NCBI RefSeq assembly: GCF_900095025.1
Contig: NZ_FMBK01000016.1
Span: 1-64,000 of the forward strand
Length of the DNA stretch: 64,000 bases
Direction: 5' to 3'
Origin: Acinetobacter albensis
Lineage (GTDB): Bacteria; Pseudomonadota; Gammaproteobacteria; Pseudomonadales; Moraxellaceae
The position numbers and the translations under genes are program-made. The notes beneath the pieces were generated by a model, which searched no databases, was not told the origin of the DNA, and worked only from the letters and a program-made list of their open reading frames with translations. Below, piece after piece: positions 37,643 through 47,444 of the stretch (positions within the stretch are counted from its first letter, which is position 1; each line of letters begins with the position of its first letter).

Positions 37643-40138
37643 ATGAAGGATTATCAGGCAAAAAATACCTTGGCAATGGCTATACGGGCAGTATTATGGG
37701 GAATGCCCTTAGTTGTAAGCAGCTTTACTCCCACTGCTCTCTATGCGGCCAATATATATGCTATTTCGATTGCTCATACTTCCCTTGACCAATCTCTTAA
37801 ACAGCTTGCTATTCAAACAGGAACAACCATTAGCTATGATGCCGCATCCCTCTCTAAAATAAAGAGCGCAGCACTTAAGGGAAATTATTCTGTAGATCAA
37901 GCATTGGCTTTATTATTGCAACCAAATCAGTTAAATTCCGTGAAAACATCCAGTGGCGGCTATAGTATTCAAGCTCAAATCAATACTGCAAAATATCAAA
38001 TTTCCAATCAGAATCAAGCAAATGAAAGTTCAGTTACAGGAACAGATTCGGCACAATTAGCAACCATTTCTTTAACGGCAAATCAAGGAAAGTCTCTAAC
38101 AACCGAAGGCTCTGGTTCATATACAGCAAAAGCAACCACTGCATCAACAGGCTTGGCACTGAGTCTAAAAGAAACACCACAATCTGTAAGTGTCATGACA
38201 CGTCAACAAATGGATGATCAAAACTTAACTCAAATTACTGACGTGGCCAATCAAGTCGCTGGTTTGACTGTAAATCAATCGGGTAATGTAGGGTCAGATA
38301 GTTCACCCATCTATGCACGTGGGAAAAGTGTTGATAGTTATTTACTCGATGGGGTGAAATTACTCAGTACGTATTCTTCTATTTTTCAAAGCCAAGATAC
38401 TGCTCTTTTCGACCGAGTTGAAGTCGTTCGTGGTTCAACAGGCTTAATGACGGGTGCTGGAACGGCGAGTGCCAGTATTAATATGGTCAGAAAGAAACCA
38501 TTACAAGACTTTAAAGCGTCTGTAAGTGCAGATGTCGGTTCTTGGAATTCATATCGTACTGATCTGGATGTGTCTTCCCCGCTTAATGACTCAGGCAGTG
38601 TTCGGGGGCGTACAGTCTTTGCTTATCAAAATTCAGATTCCTATATAGATCGTTTTAATGAAGAACGTAAAATTGCTTATGGTGTTGTTGAAACAGATCT
38701 AACTGAAAATACTCAAGCGAGTTTAGGTTTAAGTTATCAACAAATTTATATCACAGGTCAAGCACGTGGCGGGTTACCCGCGTTTAATAGCGATGGAACA
38801 CGGACAAACTGGTCGCGCTCTGATTCAGCTGCACCCAATTGGTCATATTCTGACAGAGCAACCACTTCAATATTTGCAGACGTGAATCATCAATTGTCTG
38901 ATCATTGGAAATTAAAAACATCTTTAGCGCATATTATTACAGAGTCAGATGAATTGGTGGGTTACGCCAGTGGAGGAACACCCAATAAAGACACTGGAAG
39001 CGGTGTTTCACTTTATTCAACCCATTGGGCATATAAGCCCATCCAAAATTTATTCAACATCACATTAAATGGCTCATTTGACTTATTGGGGCAAACGCAT
39101 GACCTTGTTGTGGGTTCAACCTTAACAAAAAGTAGTAATAGTCAGCCCTACTTCACCAATTGGTGGATTGATGGATGGAGTGGAACGATTAAAAATATTT
39201 ATGAATGGGATGGCAATACACCTAGCCGTCCTTACAATCCTGCTGTAGGTTGGACAAAAGAAGATAATACAAGCTCATCAATATTTGCAGCTGCTCACTT
39301 TAAATTGAATGATGACTTGGCATTATTGGTAGGTTCACGATTAGAAAACTGGAAACTTAAAAAAGAAAATAATAATTATAAAGAAAATACGATTACCACC
39401 ACAACGCGACAAGAAAATAATAAAATTATCCCCTATATCGGTCTCATTTATGATTTCAATGATTATTGGTCAGCCTATACCAGCTATACCAATATCTTTT
39501 CACCTCAAGATAGAAAAACTTTGGCTGGTAATTATATCGATCCATTAGACGGAAATAGTACTGAACTCGGTATAAAAGGTGCTTTTTTTGATAATCAATT
39601 CAATATTGGCGTGGCAATATATGAAACTCAAGAAGATAATCTGGCGGTTGCTATCCCAGACAATTCAAATGGTTCTAAAGTGCTTGCTCCAGATGGTTCC
39701 CAAGCTTACCGAGCCGAATCTGGAACAAAAACTCGCGGTTTTGAATTAGAGGCAACTGGAAAATTAAGTGACACTTGGCAAATTTCGAGCAGTTTTTCGC
39801 GAAATTTAAGCAAAGATAGTAAAGGAAATTTATTAAATCCAAATATTCCAAGCAATACAGCCAAAATTTTTACGACATATACACTCCCTTACTTGGATGA
39901 AGCAATCACGATAGGTGGTGGTATTCGTTGGCAAAGTGAAATCCATTCTGCAGATCGAAAATTCACACAAGGTGAATATAGCGTTGTAGATTTAATGGCA
40001 CGCTATAAAATAATGAATAATTTAACGGCAAACTTAAATTTAAATAATATTTTTGATAAAAAATATTATTTAACAACAGGTAACAGTTATTATGGTGCAC
40101 CCACCAATTTTAGAGTTGGGTTAAAATATGATTGGTAA
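37643..40138 (+). CDS. TonB-dependent siderophore receptor with STN signalling domain (FecA/FpvA type), copy 1
   Basis: 831 aa. Signal peptide up to about residue 35, an STN domain at about 40-110 (AIAHTSLDQSLKQLAIQTG start), a TonB-box-like ATISLTAN, a plug domain with QSVSVMTRQQMDDQNL and VEVVRGSTGLMTGAG, then a beta-barrel ending FRVGLKYDW with terminal aromatic Trp. The STN domain contacts FecR to signal ligand binding. It is probably controlled by the sigma/FecR pair directly upstream (57-nt gap). The siderophore is unknown. Confidence 0.93.
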   Translation: MKDYQAKNTLAMAIRAVLWGMPLVVSSFTPTALYAANIYAISIAHTSLDQSLKQLAIQTGTTISYDAASLSKIKSAALKGNYSVDQALALLLQPNQLNSVKTSSGGYSIQAQINTAKYQISNQNQANESSVTGTDSAQLATISLTANQGKSLTTEGSGSYTAKATTASTGLALSLKETPQSVSVMTRQQMDDQNLTQITDVANQVAGLTVNQSGNVGSDSSPIYARGKSVDSYLLDGVKLLSTYSSIFQSQDTALFDRVEVVRGSTGLMTGAGTASASINMVRKKPLQDFKASVSADVGSWNSYRTDLDVSSPLNDSGSVRGRTVFAYQNSDSYIDRFNEERKIAYGVVETDLTENTQASLGLSYQQIYITGQARGGLPAFNSDGTRTNWSRSDSAAPNWSYSDRATTSIFADVNHQLSDHWKLKTSLAHIITESDELVGYASGGTPNKDTGSGVSLYSTHWAYKPIQNLFNITLNGSFDLLGQTHDLVVGSTLTKSSNSQPYFTNWWIDGWSGTIKNIYEWDGNTPSRPYNPAVGWTKEDNTSSSIFAAAHFKLNDDLALLVGSRLENWKLKKENNNYKENTITTTTRQENNKIIPYIGLIYDFNDYWSAYTSYTNIFSPQDRKTLAGNYIDPLDGNSTELGIKGAFFDNQFNIGVAIYETQEDNLAVAIPDNSNGSKVLAPDGSQAYRAESGTKTRGFELEATGKLSDTWQISSSFSRNLSKDSKGNLLNPNIPSNTAKIFTTYTLPYLDEAITIGGGIRWQSEIHSADRKFTQGEYSVVDLMARYKIMNNLTANLNLNNIFDKKYYLTTGNSYYGAPTNFRVGLKYDW

Positions 40139-40163
40139 GTGATCATATTATTGCAAGGATTTA

Positions 40164-40190
40164 ATAGGCATCTTTGGGTGCCTATTTTTA
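40164..40190 (+). terminator. Terminator between the two receptors
   Basis: ATAGGCATC pairs with GGTGCCTAT (one G-U pair) around a TTTG loop, followed by TTTTATTT. The second receptor therefore needs its own promoter. Confidence 0.75.
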
Positions 40191-40267
40191 TTTCACTCAA
40201 GATTAATTTGATTAAATTATAAATTAAAAAAAACTACAGAATAAATGAGCTTTTATTTGTACTTGTT

Positions 40268-40306
40268 CGACTTATTAGAGAAACATACTCGCAGACGAGA
40301 AATCTC
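40268..40306 (+). promoter_or_regulatory. Receptor leader/promoter, second copy
   Basis: CGACTTATTAGAGAAACATA then ACTC and CGAGAAA, closely matching 37605-37642. The coding starts also match (MKEYRVNNALALAMQ against MKDYQAKNTLAMAIR), so the duplication includes the leader. Confidence 0.5.
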
Positions 40307-42814
40307 ATGAAGGAATATCGAGTAAATAATGCATTGGCCCTTGCCATGCAGACCATTTTTTTAGGCATACCACTCACTGTATGTAGCATGACAACAACAT
40401 CTATATATGCAGCGACTGAACATAATATTTACATTGCAAAAACTTCACTTGATCAAGCTCTAATAGATTTGGCCATACAATCAGGTATTACGATTAGCTA
40501 TGATTCCGTTACTCTTTCTAAATTGCAAAGTTCGGGCTTAAGTGGTCATTATTCAACTGAGCAAGCTCTGGTATTATTGTTAGCACCACATCACTTACAA
40601 CCAGTAAAAATAGCCACTGGTGGATATGGTATTCAAGCCAAGGTCATCACAGAAAAAAAAGATGCTCAAATAGTGCAATTAGCACCGATTTATAGCCAAG
40701 CGGCTCATTTAAGCAATAAAAACCTCGTATCCGGCAGTGAAAATGAATTCGGGGTATCTCAATTACCCACTATTTCAATGGTTGCAGCTTCTGACAAACA
40801 TATGGTTAATGTTGGAAAATCAGCACAAAACTTAAAAGAAGTGCCCCAATCCGTCACGGTCATCTCGCGTGAACGTATGGATCAACAAGGTTTAAAAACC
40901 TTAGATGATGTGATGCTGCAAACCACAGGTGTGACACGAGAACAACTCTGGTTAAATAACAACTATAGTTCTCGTGGTCTAAAAATAGAAAATATCCGTT
41001 ACGATGGCGGTGGTACATCAAGCGTTCAGGATAGAAACAATAATGCAGACATGGCGCAATATGAATCCGTGGCTTTACTTCGTGGTGCTGACGGGCTATT
41101 TGGTGCAGGAGAAGCTGGCGGGGTCATTAATCTAACCTCAAAACGCCCCAAGGCTGAAACTGAAATCAATTCTACTCTAAGCATCGGTAGCTGGAATAAT
41201 TATCGTGCTGAAATTGATGGCACAGGCACGTTAAATACTGAGCAAACTATTCAAGGCCGTGCTGTTGCGGTTTTCCAAGACCAAGACTTTTTCTATAAGC
41301 CGACTCATAACCGCCGTGAAATGTTATACGGAGCACTCAACTTTGAACTGAGCCCACAAACCACTTTATTTACGGGTGCAAGTTACCAAAAAGATAAAAC
41401 CGATGCTTTTAATGCCAGTTTACCCCGTTGGCAAGATGGCGAAGATTTGAATTTACCACGTAGTACAACCATGGGCGCACCTTGGGGATGGATGGAACGT
41501 GAAAATATTTCTCTGTTTGCAAATGTACAACATGTATTTAATGACGACTGGAAAACGCAATTTAATGTCCGTCACAATATTGGTGATGATGGGATTAATA
41601 CTGCCGAAATGGAAGGTGCTGTCAACTATGAAACCCTTGAAAGTCAATGGTGGCGTAACCAAAGTAAAACTGATTTTAAAGAAACCACTGTCGATTTAAA
41701 CCTACAAGGCAGTTTTAATTTATTTGATCAAAAGCATGATGTGATTTTAGGTATTGACCACAGTAACAGCACGAAGGACTATAAAGAGAACTGGATTTAC
41801 TATGGAAATGGTAATGCTTTTGAACATGTTGCTCCACCAGAATGGGCTTATCCGCCAACTGAGTGGGAAACCATAAATCAAACAACCAATAAAAAAACGG
41901 GTTTATATGGTTCGCTACGTTTCCGTCCAGTTGAAAATCTTGCGCTGATTACTGGTGGACGCTATATTTTAAAAGATGATAATAATGTTCATAATTTTAA
42001 AGCCCCCACTGGCAGCAACCCCGATACAAGGACATTACAAGACAAACTATTTATTCCTTATTTTGGCATTGTCTATGATGTGACCGATGTAACAACACTG
42101 TATGCGAGTTCAACGGAAATTTATAAAAGCCAAGCCAACTTGTTGGATGTTAACAATCAACCTTTAGAGCCGATTACAGGTACAAACTATGAAATAGGGA
42201 TTAAATCGACCTTATTTAATGATCAATTGAATACCAGTTTTGCTTTATACCAACTCAAGAAAGAAGGTGAAGGGAATAGAATAAGTGGAAATTGGAGTAG
42301 TCCTTGCTGTTATATCGATAGTGGTTTATATGAAAGCAAAGGTTTTGATATTGAAGTAAATGGCAACATCACACCTGAATGGGACATGTCTATAGGCTAT
42401 ACTTATAACGACAATGAAAATAAAAACAATATCAGTAAGTCACTCAATAGTTACACACCTAAACACCTCCTCAAAATTTGGACAAATTACAAATTAGATC
42501 AATTCGTGGAGGGGCTTGAAGTTGGTGGCGGTTTAACAGCACAAAGTAAAAATTATAAAGATGGTTGGGTTCAAGCATATAACCCACTAACAGGAAAATA
42601 TGATGGGGCATGGAATGAAATGCAAGTCGTGCAACCCAAATATTCACTTTGGTCATTACGAGCGGCTTATGCAATCAATCCTAATCTCAATTTAGCATTC
42701 AATTTGAATAATATTTTTGATAAATGCTATTACAGTACAATCGGTCAACCTGGCTATGGCAGTTTCTATGGTGAACCCAGAAGTTTTCTTTTAACACTTA
42801 AAGCTAAATATTAA
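40307..42814 (+). CDS. TonB-dependent siderophore receptor with STN signalling domain, copy 2
   Basis: 835 aa paralogue of the preceding receptor. Signal peptide, STN domain at about 42-110 (AKTSLDQALIDLAIQSG start), TonB-box-like PTISMVA, plug with QSVTVISRERMDQQGLKTL and a barrel ending FLLTLKAKY with terminal Tyr. The two receptors clearly share origin in signal peptide and STN but differ through the barrel, so they should recognise different ligands while signalling through one FecR. Confidence 0.93.
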   Translation: MKEYRVNNALALAMQTIFLGIPLTVCSMTTTSIYAATEHNIYIAKTSLDQALIDLAIQSGITISYDSVTLSKLQSSGLSGHYSTEQALVLLLAPHHLQPVKIATGGYGIQAKVITEKKDAQIVQLAPIYSQAAHLSNKNLVSGSENEFGVSQLPTISMVAASDKHMVNVGKSAQNLKEVPQSVTVISRERMDQQGLKTLDDVMLQTTGVTREQLWLNNNYSSRGLKIENIRYDGGGTSSVQDRNNNADMAQYESVALLRGADGLFGAGEAGGVINLTSKRPKAETEINSTLSIGSWNNYRAEIDGTGTLNTEQTIQGRAVAVFQDQDFFYKPTHNRREMLYGALNFELSPQTTLFTGASYQKDKTDAFNASLPRWQDGEDLNLPRSTTMGAPWGWMERENISLFANVQHVFNDDWKTQFNVRHNIGDDGINTAEMEGAVNYETLESQWWRNQSKTDFKETTVDLNLQGSFNLFDQKHDVILGIDHSNSTKDYKENWIYYGNGNAFEHVAPPEWAYPPTEWETINQTTNKKTGLYGSLRFRPVENLALITGGRYILKDDNNVHNFKAPTGSNPDTRTLQDKLFIPYFGIVYDVTDVTTLYASSTEIYKSQANLLDVNNQPLEPITGTNYEIGIKSTLFNDQLNTSFALYQLKKEGEGNRISGNWSSPCCYIDSGLYESKGFDIEVNGNITPEWDMSIGYTYNDNENKNNISKSLNSYTPKHLLKIWTNYKLDQFVEGLEVGGGLTAQSKNYKDGWVQAYNPLTGKYDGAWNEMQVVQPKYSLWSLRAAYAINPNLNLAFNLNNIFDKCYYSTIGQPGYGSFYGEPRSFLLTLKAKY

Positions 42815-42822
42815 AACAATCA

Positions 42823-42862
42823 AGTCAGTCATATAAAGCTATGACTGACTCTTCTTTTTTTC
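42823..42862 (+). terminator. Terminator after the second receptor
   Basis: Perfect 11-bp stem AGTCAGTCATA / TATGACTGACT around TAAAGC, followed by CTTCTTTTTTTC. Confidence 0.88.
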
Positions 42863-43003
42863 TTTATATTCAGAGGTCTTAATATATGATTATAGATTCC
42901 CTTAAGAATGATATTGTATGGCTTCCTAATATTAGGTTTAAAAAATCTACAAAAATGCTATCAAAAATATAGAGGTCTATTCAATTTTTGACATGTATTA
43001 TTT

Positions 43004-43999
43004 CTAATTTAACGTATTTTTGTGTTTTATGGTCCGAAATCCTACATGACTGATGGCCAAATTCGCTTCCTGCGATTGTCTGGCGCTGGCGCGATATCGA
43101 GCACAATAATTATCGGAACAAAGATAAGAACCACCTTTGATGGTGTAATTATTGGCTATATTGGAGAACTCTGTTTTGATTTGTGCATGATTGCCCATGT
43201 GATCATCATGATTTCCAGAAAATGGACTTCGCGTATATTCCCAAACGTTACCGATCATATCGTATAAGCCATAAGGATTGGCTTCAAAACAACCGACTGG
43301 AGCAACATCAGGAAAACCATCCTGAACCTCATTTTGATAAGGGAAATTACCTTGCCACACATTGGCGTTAACATGCTTTCCCTGATGTTCGGCCGCAACA
43401 TCTTCTTCTTTGGTAAAGGACTTTGCAGCATACTCCCATTGCTCTTCAGTCGGTATTTCTCGACCTAACCAGTCTGCGTATGCAATGGCATCTTTTAGTG
43501 TAGCTAATCGAACGGGTTCATTCGGTAAAATCTTTCTTTTTGCTTGCTTGCCCCAAGGATATTTCCATGAGATTCCTTTTTCTAGCTTCCACCACCCCAA
43601 ATCATTAACAGTCTGATCTGGCTGAATAAATACAGCAGCTTCGCCCTGCTTTTCGGATTCCGTGACATAACCTGTAGCATCGACAAAAGATTGGAATTGG
43701 GCATTGGTAACTTCAGTGGCATCAATATAGAAATTATCCACTTTACGCTGAGAATTTGAGATTGATTTTTCTTCAGGATAGGCATGATTGTTGCCTATAT
43801 TAAAACTGCCGCCTTGGATTGAAACCATACCCGAAGTTTCACTTTCCAACCAACCTTTAGGTAATCCCGAATAACTTTTACAAGCTTCCAAACTACCTAA
43901 TTTAATCACTGGGTTTACATCTTCCTGAGGATTCGAAGTATGTTGTGAGCATGCAACCTGTAGTAGGCTGAACGAAAGAGTAAGAGAGATATTTTTCAT
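43004..43999 (-). CDS. Exported formylglycine-generating enzyme (SUMF1/FGE family)
   Basis: 331 aa from the ATG at 43999 (AGGAAG 4 nt upstream; the ATG at 44014 is too far upstream of it to use it). An N-terminal signal sequence with lipobox-like LLQVAC precedes the FGE-sulfatase domain: NFYIDATEVTNAQF, PTEEQWEYAAK, IGNVWEY. The copper-binding cysteine pair of true FGE is present in GGSYLCSDNYCARYRASAR (Cys294 and Cys299 from this start). It oxidises the active-site Cys of sulfatases to formylglycine. Export is unusual for a bacterial FGE. It lies 62 bp after the sulfatase stop on the same strand, so they form a maturation pair. Confidence 0.9.
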   Translation of the reverse strand: MKNISLTLSFSLLQVACSQHTSNPQEDVNPVIKLGSLEACKSYSGLPKGWLESETSGMVSIQGGSFNIGNNHAYPEEKSISNSQRKVDNFYIDATEVTNAQFQSFVDATGYVTESEKQGEAAVFIQPDQTVNDLGWWKLEKGISWKYPWGKQAKRKILPNEPVRLATLKDAIAYADWLGREIPTEEQWEYAAKSFTKEEDVAAEHQGKHVNANVWQGNFPYQNEVQDGFPDVAPVGCFEANPYGLYDMIGNVWEYTRSPFSGNHDDHMGNHAQIKTEFSNIANNYTIKGGSYLCSDNYCARYRASARQSQEANLAISHVGFRTIKHKNTLN

Positions 44000-44076
44000 C
44001 TGACTTCCTGTCATATTAAATCCGTTAGTGGGTATACATTAAATTCAAAATTTAACATATACCCGATAAATTTAGA

Positions 44077-45777
44077 TTAGTTGGGATTCTTTAAAAAGTC
44101 GGGCTGTATGCACGTATTATAAAAACAGTTCATCTGACCATATTTATAGCGAACAGGTGCGTTCACCACACCTACATGTTGAGCATATTGATCCCACTCT
44201 TTTGCAAGCTGCGCGGTTTTTCCAACTTCTTTATCTGCTAGATTATTGATCAAAATTGGATCATTTTTGCGATTGTAAAGTTCCCATTGACCGGTTCCAT
44301 AAGGTGGAGCTTGCATCTGAATAGCCCAATCACCCTTATAGTATGCACGTCGTGTATTAAATTCCCAACCAATTCCACGTTCAGCCTGTTTTTTACCTTT
44401 CAATGTTGGTAGGAATGAACGACCTTCTAGAGCCAATAATTTATGACCATCGTTGGTTTCAGGACGTTTAATTTTGGTGATATCCAAAATAGTCGGGGTA
44501 AAATCCATTGCACTCATAAAATTATGATTAATATCATTCTTTTGTTTCGAATTTGGATATTTAATAATTGCTGGAACGTGAATTCCGCCATTCGCTAAAT
44601 AACTTTTAAAATATGGATACGGTGTAGAGGAAACCTGCGCCCATTGTGGACCGAGTGCTATATAGGAATTTGTTTTACCCATATTTTCAATACTATTATC
44701 AAAAGTTTCATCAACCCACTTACGAATACCATCAGTGTGATCTTTTGTTCCTAATGATTCAGGTGTTGAGGATTCTGCTCCATTATCGGACATAAACATG
44801 ACAATAGTATTGTCTAACTCGCCCGATTTTTCTAATTGATCCAATATTCGTCCGACATTATGATCCAAATTATCAATCATAGCCGCATAAACCTGCATGG
44901 TTTTGGTTTGTTCCGCTTTTTGTGCAGGTGTTAATTTATCCCATGAAGGTAATTTATCCGCAAAAGGATTATTTGCTTTGGTATTTTTTGGAATAAGACC
45001 AAGTTCAATTTGTTTGTTTAAACGCTTTTGACGAATAGCATCATAGCCATCCTGATAAGCGCCTTTGTATTTATTCAGATATGCATCAGGGGCTTGTAAA
45101 GGCCAATGAGGTGCTGTGTAAGCGACATAAGCGAAGAAAGGTTGATCTTTTTTTCGATCATCTTTTAAATAAGATAAAATCTTATCAGTATAAAAGTCTG
45201 TTGAATAAAAATCTTTAGGTAGCTTAGCAACTTGACCATCTTCTTTATATTTTGCAGGATAGCCCTGAAAGAGTCCCTGATCTTTAAAATGGTCTGCACC
45301 ACCTGGAACTAAAACAAAGGAGCGATCAAAACCTCTAGCATTGGGTAAACTATCATCACTTCCACCTAAATGCCACTTCCCTGCAATATAAGTACGGTAT
45401 CCATTATTTTTTAATATTTCAGGTAAAGTCATGACCTGTTTATTGAGTTTTCCCTCATAACCCACTTTACCCATTTGCTCTGGTTGTAAATATTCAGCCA
45501 TCGTGCCTAAACCAGCTTGATGGTTATCATTACCAGTTAATAGCATAGATCGTGTGACTGAACAGGTTGGACCAGCATGAAAATCAGACATGATTGTCCC
45601 ACTTTTTGCTAGCTTAGTTAAATTTGGAGTGGAAATCTCTCCGCCAAAAGGCGCAATATCCGAATACCCTAAATCATCTGCTACAATGAGTAGCACGTTA
45701 GGCTGTTTAGCCGTAGCAGACCATGCTACCGTTGTTAATGTCATGGGAATTAAAGCCCACATTAATTTTTTCATCAT
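44077..45777 (-). CDS. Exported arylsulfatase with variant active-site motif
   Basis: 566 aa type I sulfatase, alkaline phosphatase superfamily. Signal peptide about 1-23. Metal-binding Asp34-Asp35 (VADDLGYSD), sulfatase signature GPTCSVTRSMLLTG with Cys72, and metal site MSDNGAES. The core motif reads C-S-V-T-R, so the Pro of the canonical C-x-P-x-R is Val; the codon is GTC. AAGGA lies 7 nt before the ATG. It hydrolyses sulfate esters in the periplasm after formylglycine formation by the enzyme encoded next to it. The role is probably sulfur scavenging. Confidence 0.93.
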   Translation of the reverse strand: MMKKLMWALIPMTLTTVAWSATAKQPNVLLIVADDLGYSDIAPFGGEISTPNLTKLAKSGTIMSDFHAGPTCSVTRSMLLTGNDNHQAGLGTMAEYLQPEQMGKVGYEGKLNKQVMTLPEILKNNGYRTYIAGKWHLGGSDDSLPNARGFDRSFVLVPGGADHFKDQGLFQGYPAKYKEDGQVAKLPKDFYSTDFYTDKILSYLKDDRKKDQPFFAYVAYTAPHWPLQAPDAYLNKYKGAYQDGYDAIRQKRLNKQIELGLIPKNTKANNPFADKLPSWDKLTPAQKAEQTKTMQVYAAMIDNLDHNVGRILDQLEKSGELDNTIVMFMSDNGAESSTPESLGTKDHTDGIRKWVDETFDNSIENMGKTNSYIALGPQWAQVSSTPYPYFKSYLANGGIHVPAIIKYPNSKQKNDINHNFMSAMDFTPTILDITKIKRPETNDGHKLLALEGRSFLPTLKGKKQAERGIGWEFNTRRAYYKGDWAIQMQAPPYGTGQWELYNRKNDPILINNLADKEVGKTAQLAKEWDQYAQHVGVVNAPVRYKYGQMNCFYNTCIQPDFLKNPN

Positions 45778-46415
45778 AAAATATTCCTTTTTTACGATAC
45801 ATCTTATATTCGGTTATATAAACCACAGATATTTACCTAAATCATGCTGTATAGCCGTTTTAGTGGCTATTTCAAATTAAGATCAAACACCTTTAATTCA
45901 ACAATAATTCAGTTAATCAATTTTTTTCTATGCACAATTGAAGCATGAGAAAATACTTATTTAGCAATTCTAGTTTAACCATCATGTGTAATATTCAGTA
46001 TAGAAATCCCTATCCACTTATTCATGATTTACTGTTCATTTAAATGGACAGAATGTTTTTGATTACGTGTTTTAATTGTTCTATTGAGTTCTTGGGTGTT
46101 TTCGGTGTAATCAAAATGAACGCTATCGTCGTTCACTCACTACATTTGAATGCAAAAAATGCAAATAGGCATAATGAACATACATAGTTAATGAACATTG
46201 TACTTATCAGAGAAGTTGGTTGGGCAAAAGAAATCACCTTTAGACTCCGATCTCAAGAATGCTTAAAATGATTCAATATTCTTTTTCTATAAATGAAATT
46301 TTTATGAAGTGAATTATAGATGTTCTGAATTTATTAAATTTCCAATAAAATTTTAGCAAAATTTAAGAACAGCACCCTTCAGAATATCTCAGACCATTTA
46401 CTGTTATTCATACAG
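45778..46415. other. Intergenic region, no gene recognised
   Basis: 638 bp between the arylsulfatase start and the end of an uncharacterised gene, both on the minus strand. It should hold the sulfatase promoter. I found no conserved ORF, repeat or clear operator. Confidence 0.5.
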
Positions 46416-47231
46416 CTAAAAATGGGGTCTAAATACAGACTTTTGATGTTGTAAACAGGTTTGCATATATTCAGCATAAACAGATAATTTTTCATAAATA
46501 TGTTCAGAATAGAACATATCTTCAATTAAATGGATGGATTGATGCTTATTATAACTATCACAATACTGAAGTAATTCGGCATTTATAACTGAAAATTTTT
46601 CACACAATTCAGTATATTCTGCATTTTTGTTTTTAAATAATAATTTGCGCATATTCAGCGCATCACTATCGATCATTTTTTGATGATGTTGAGTATTAAT
46701 TAAATAGATATTCACTTTAAAAAATATTTCTAATTCCTCTCTTTTTGCAGGATCAATTTTCAAATTTGTAATGATAAAAATACTTGAAATATCTGCTCTA
46801 CACAGGGCCTTAATCATCGAAAAATATAAGAAATCACTTTCTTCTAATTCAGTGAAACTGAGATCTAAATAAATATTTAAAGTGTTCAAAACGTCATCTA
46901 TTTTCACGTTTTGCTTTTGTTCAAGCGGATAGTACTTATTCAAAATATTCAGAACAGGTAAGGATGCTGGTGTATTATAAATAACTGTTTTATTGAGGTT
47001 CGCTAAAATAAAGGGTGAAAAAAGAAAAGCCAAACTTGCTTGCTGTGCTTGAATTTCAGATTGAATAATATAGTGAACTTTCAACTTTGAAAATTCACGT
47101 AAAACTTTGGCACGTAATAAGGTTGCTTCTAAATTGACATATTGCTGCTGCAATTTATGCTTCAATTGTTCAGAAATAACCTGTATTTCTATAAGTTCTA
47201 AGAGTGTATTTAATTTCTCTGTCACACACAT
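46416..47231 (-). CDS. Hypothetical protein, divergent from MocR regulator
   Basis: 271 aa that I do not recognise. It is mostly predicted alpha-helical, with a Gln/Leu/Glu-rich N-terminus (KLNTLLELIEIQVISEQL) suggesting a coiled coil, no signal peptide and no membrane span. The middle SIFIITNLKIDP looks like a buried beta strand. The codon usage and low GC are like the surroundings. A palindrome at 47404-47444 lies in the 386-bp gap shared with the MocR gene, which may regulate it. The start codon ATG has GGGTGAT upstream. Confidence 0.6.
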   Translation of the reverse strand: MCVTEKLNTLLELIEIQVISEQLKHKLQQQYVNLEATLLRAKVLREFSKLKVHYIIQSEIQAQQASLAFLFSPFILANLNKTVIYNTPASLPVLNILNKYYPLEQKQNVKIDDVLNTLNIYLDLSFTELEESDFLYFSMIKALCRADISSIFIITNLKIDPAKREELEIFFKVNIYLINTQHHQKMIDSDALNMRKLLFKNKNAEYTELCEKFSVINAELLQYCDSYNKHQSIHLIEDMFYSEHIYEKLSVYAEYMQTCLQHQKSVFRPHF

Positions 47232-47403
47232 TGCATCACCCTTTAGCTTAAATCTGCAGGTTCATCGAGCTACTCACCTTTTTAATCAATATGTAGCATC
47301 ATATTAGATACAGACATCTTCAATAAAAAATAATGGCTCAATAGAACAGACAGATTTTGGTGGGATGCAAAAGAAAAGTATAGCTACAAAAATAGCAGGA
47401 TAA

Positions 47404-47444
47404 AATATAACAGATGAAAATAGCATTTATATCACTGTTATATT
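47404..47444. promoter_or_regulatory. Candidate MocR operator, copy 1
   Basis: AATATAACAG (47404-47413) and CTGTTATATT (47435-47444) are perfect 10-bp arms separated by 21 bp. The same half-sites recur at 49123-49158 with 20-bp separation. This copy lies midway between the divergent 46416-47231 gene and the MocR gene. Confidence 0.6.

Noticed and set aside
43004-43999. PvdO- or EgtB-type protein linked to the siderophore genes
   Set aside because: The FGE cysteine pair and the adjacent sulfatase point to a genuine formylglycine-generating enzyme.
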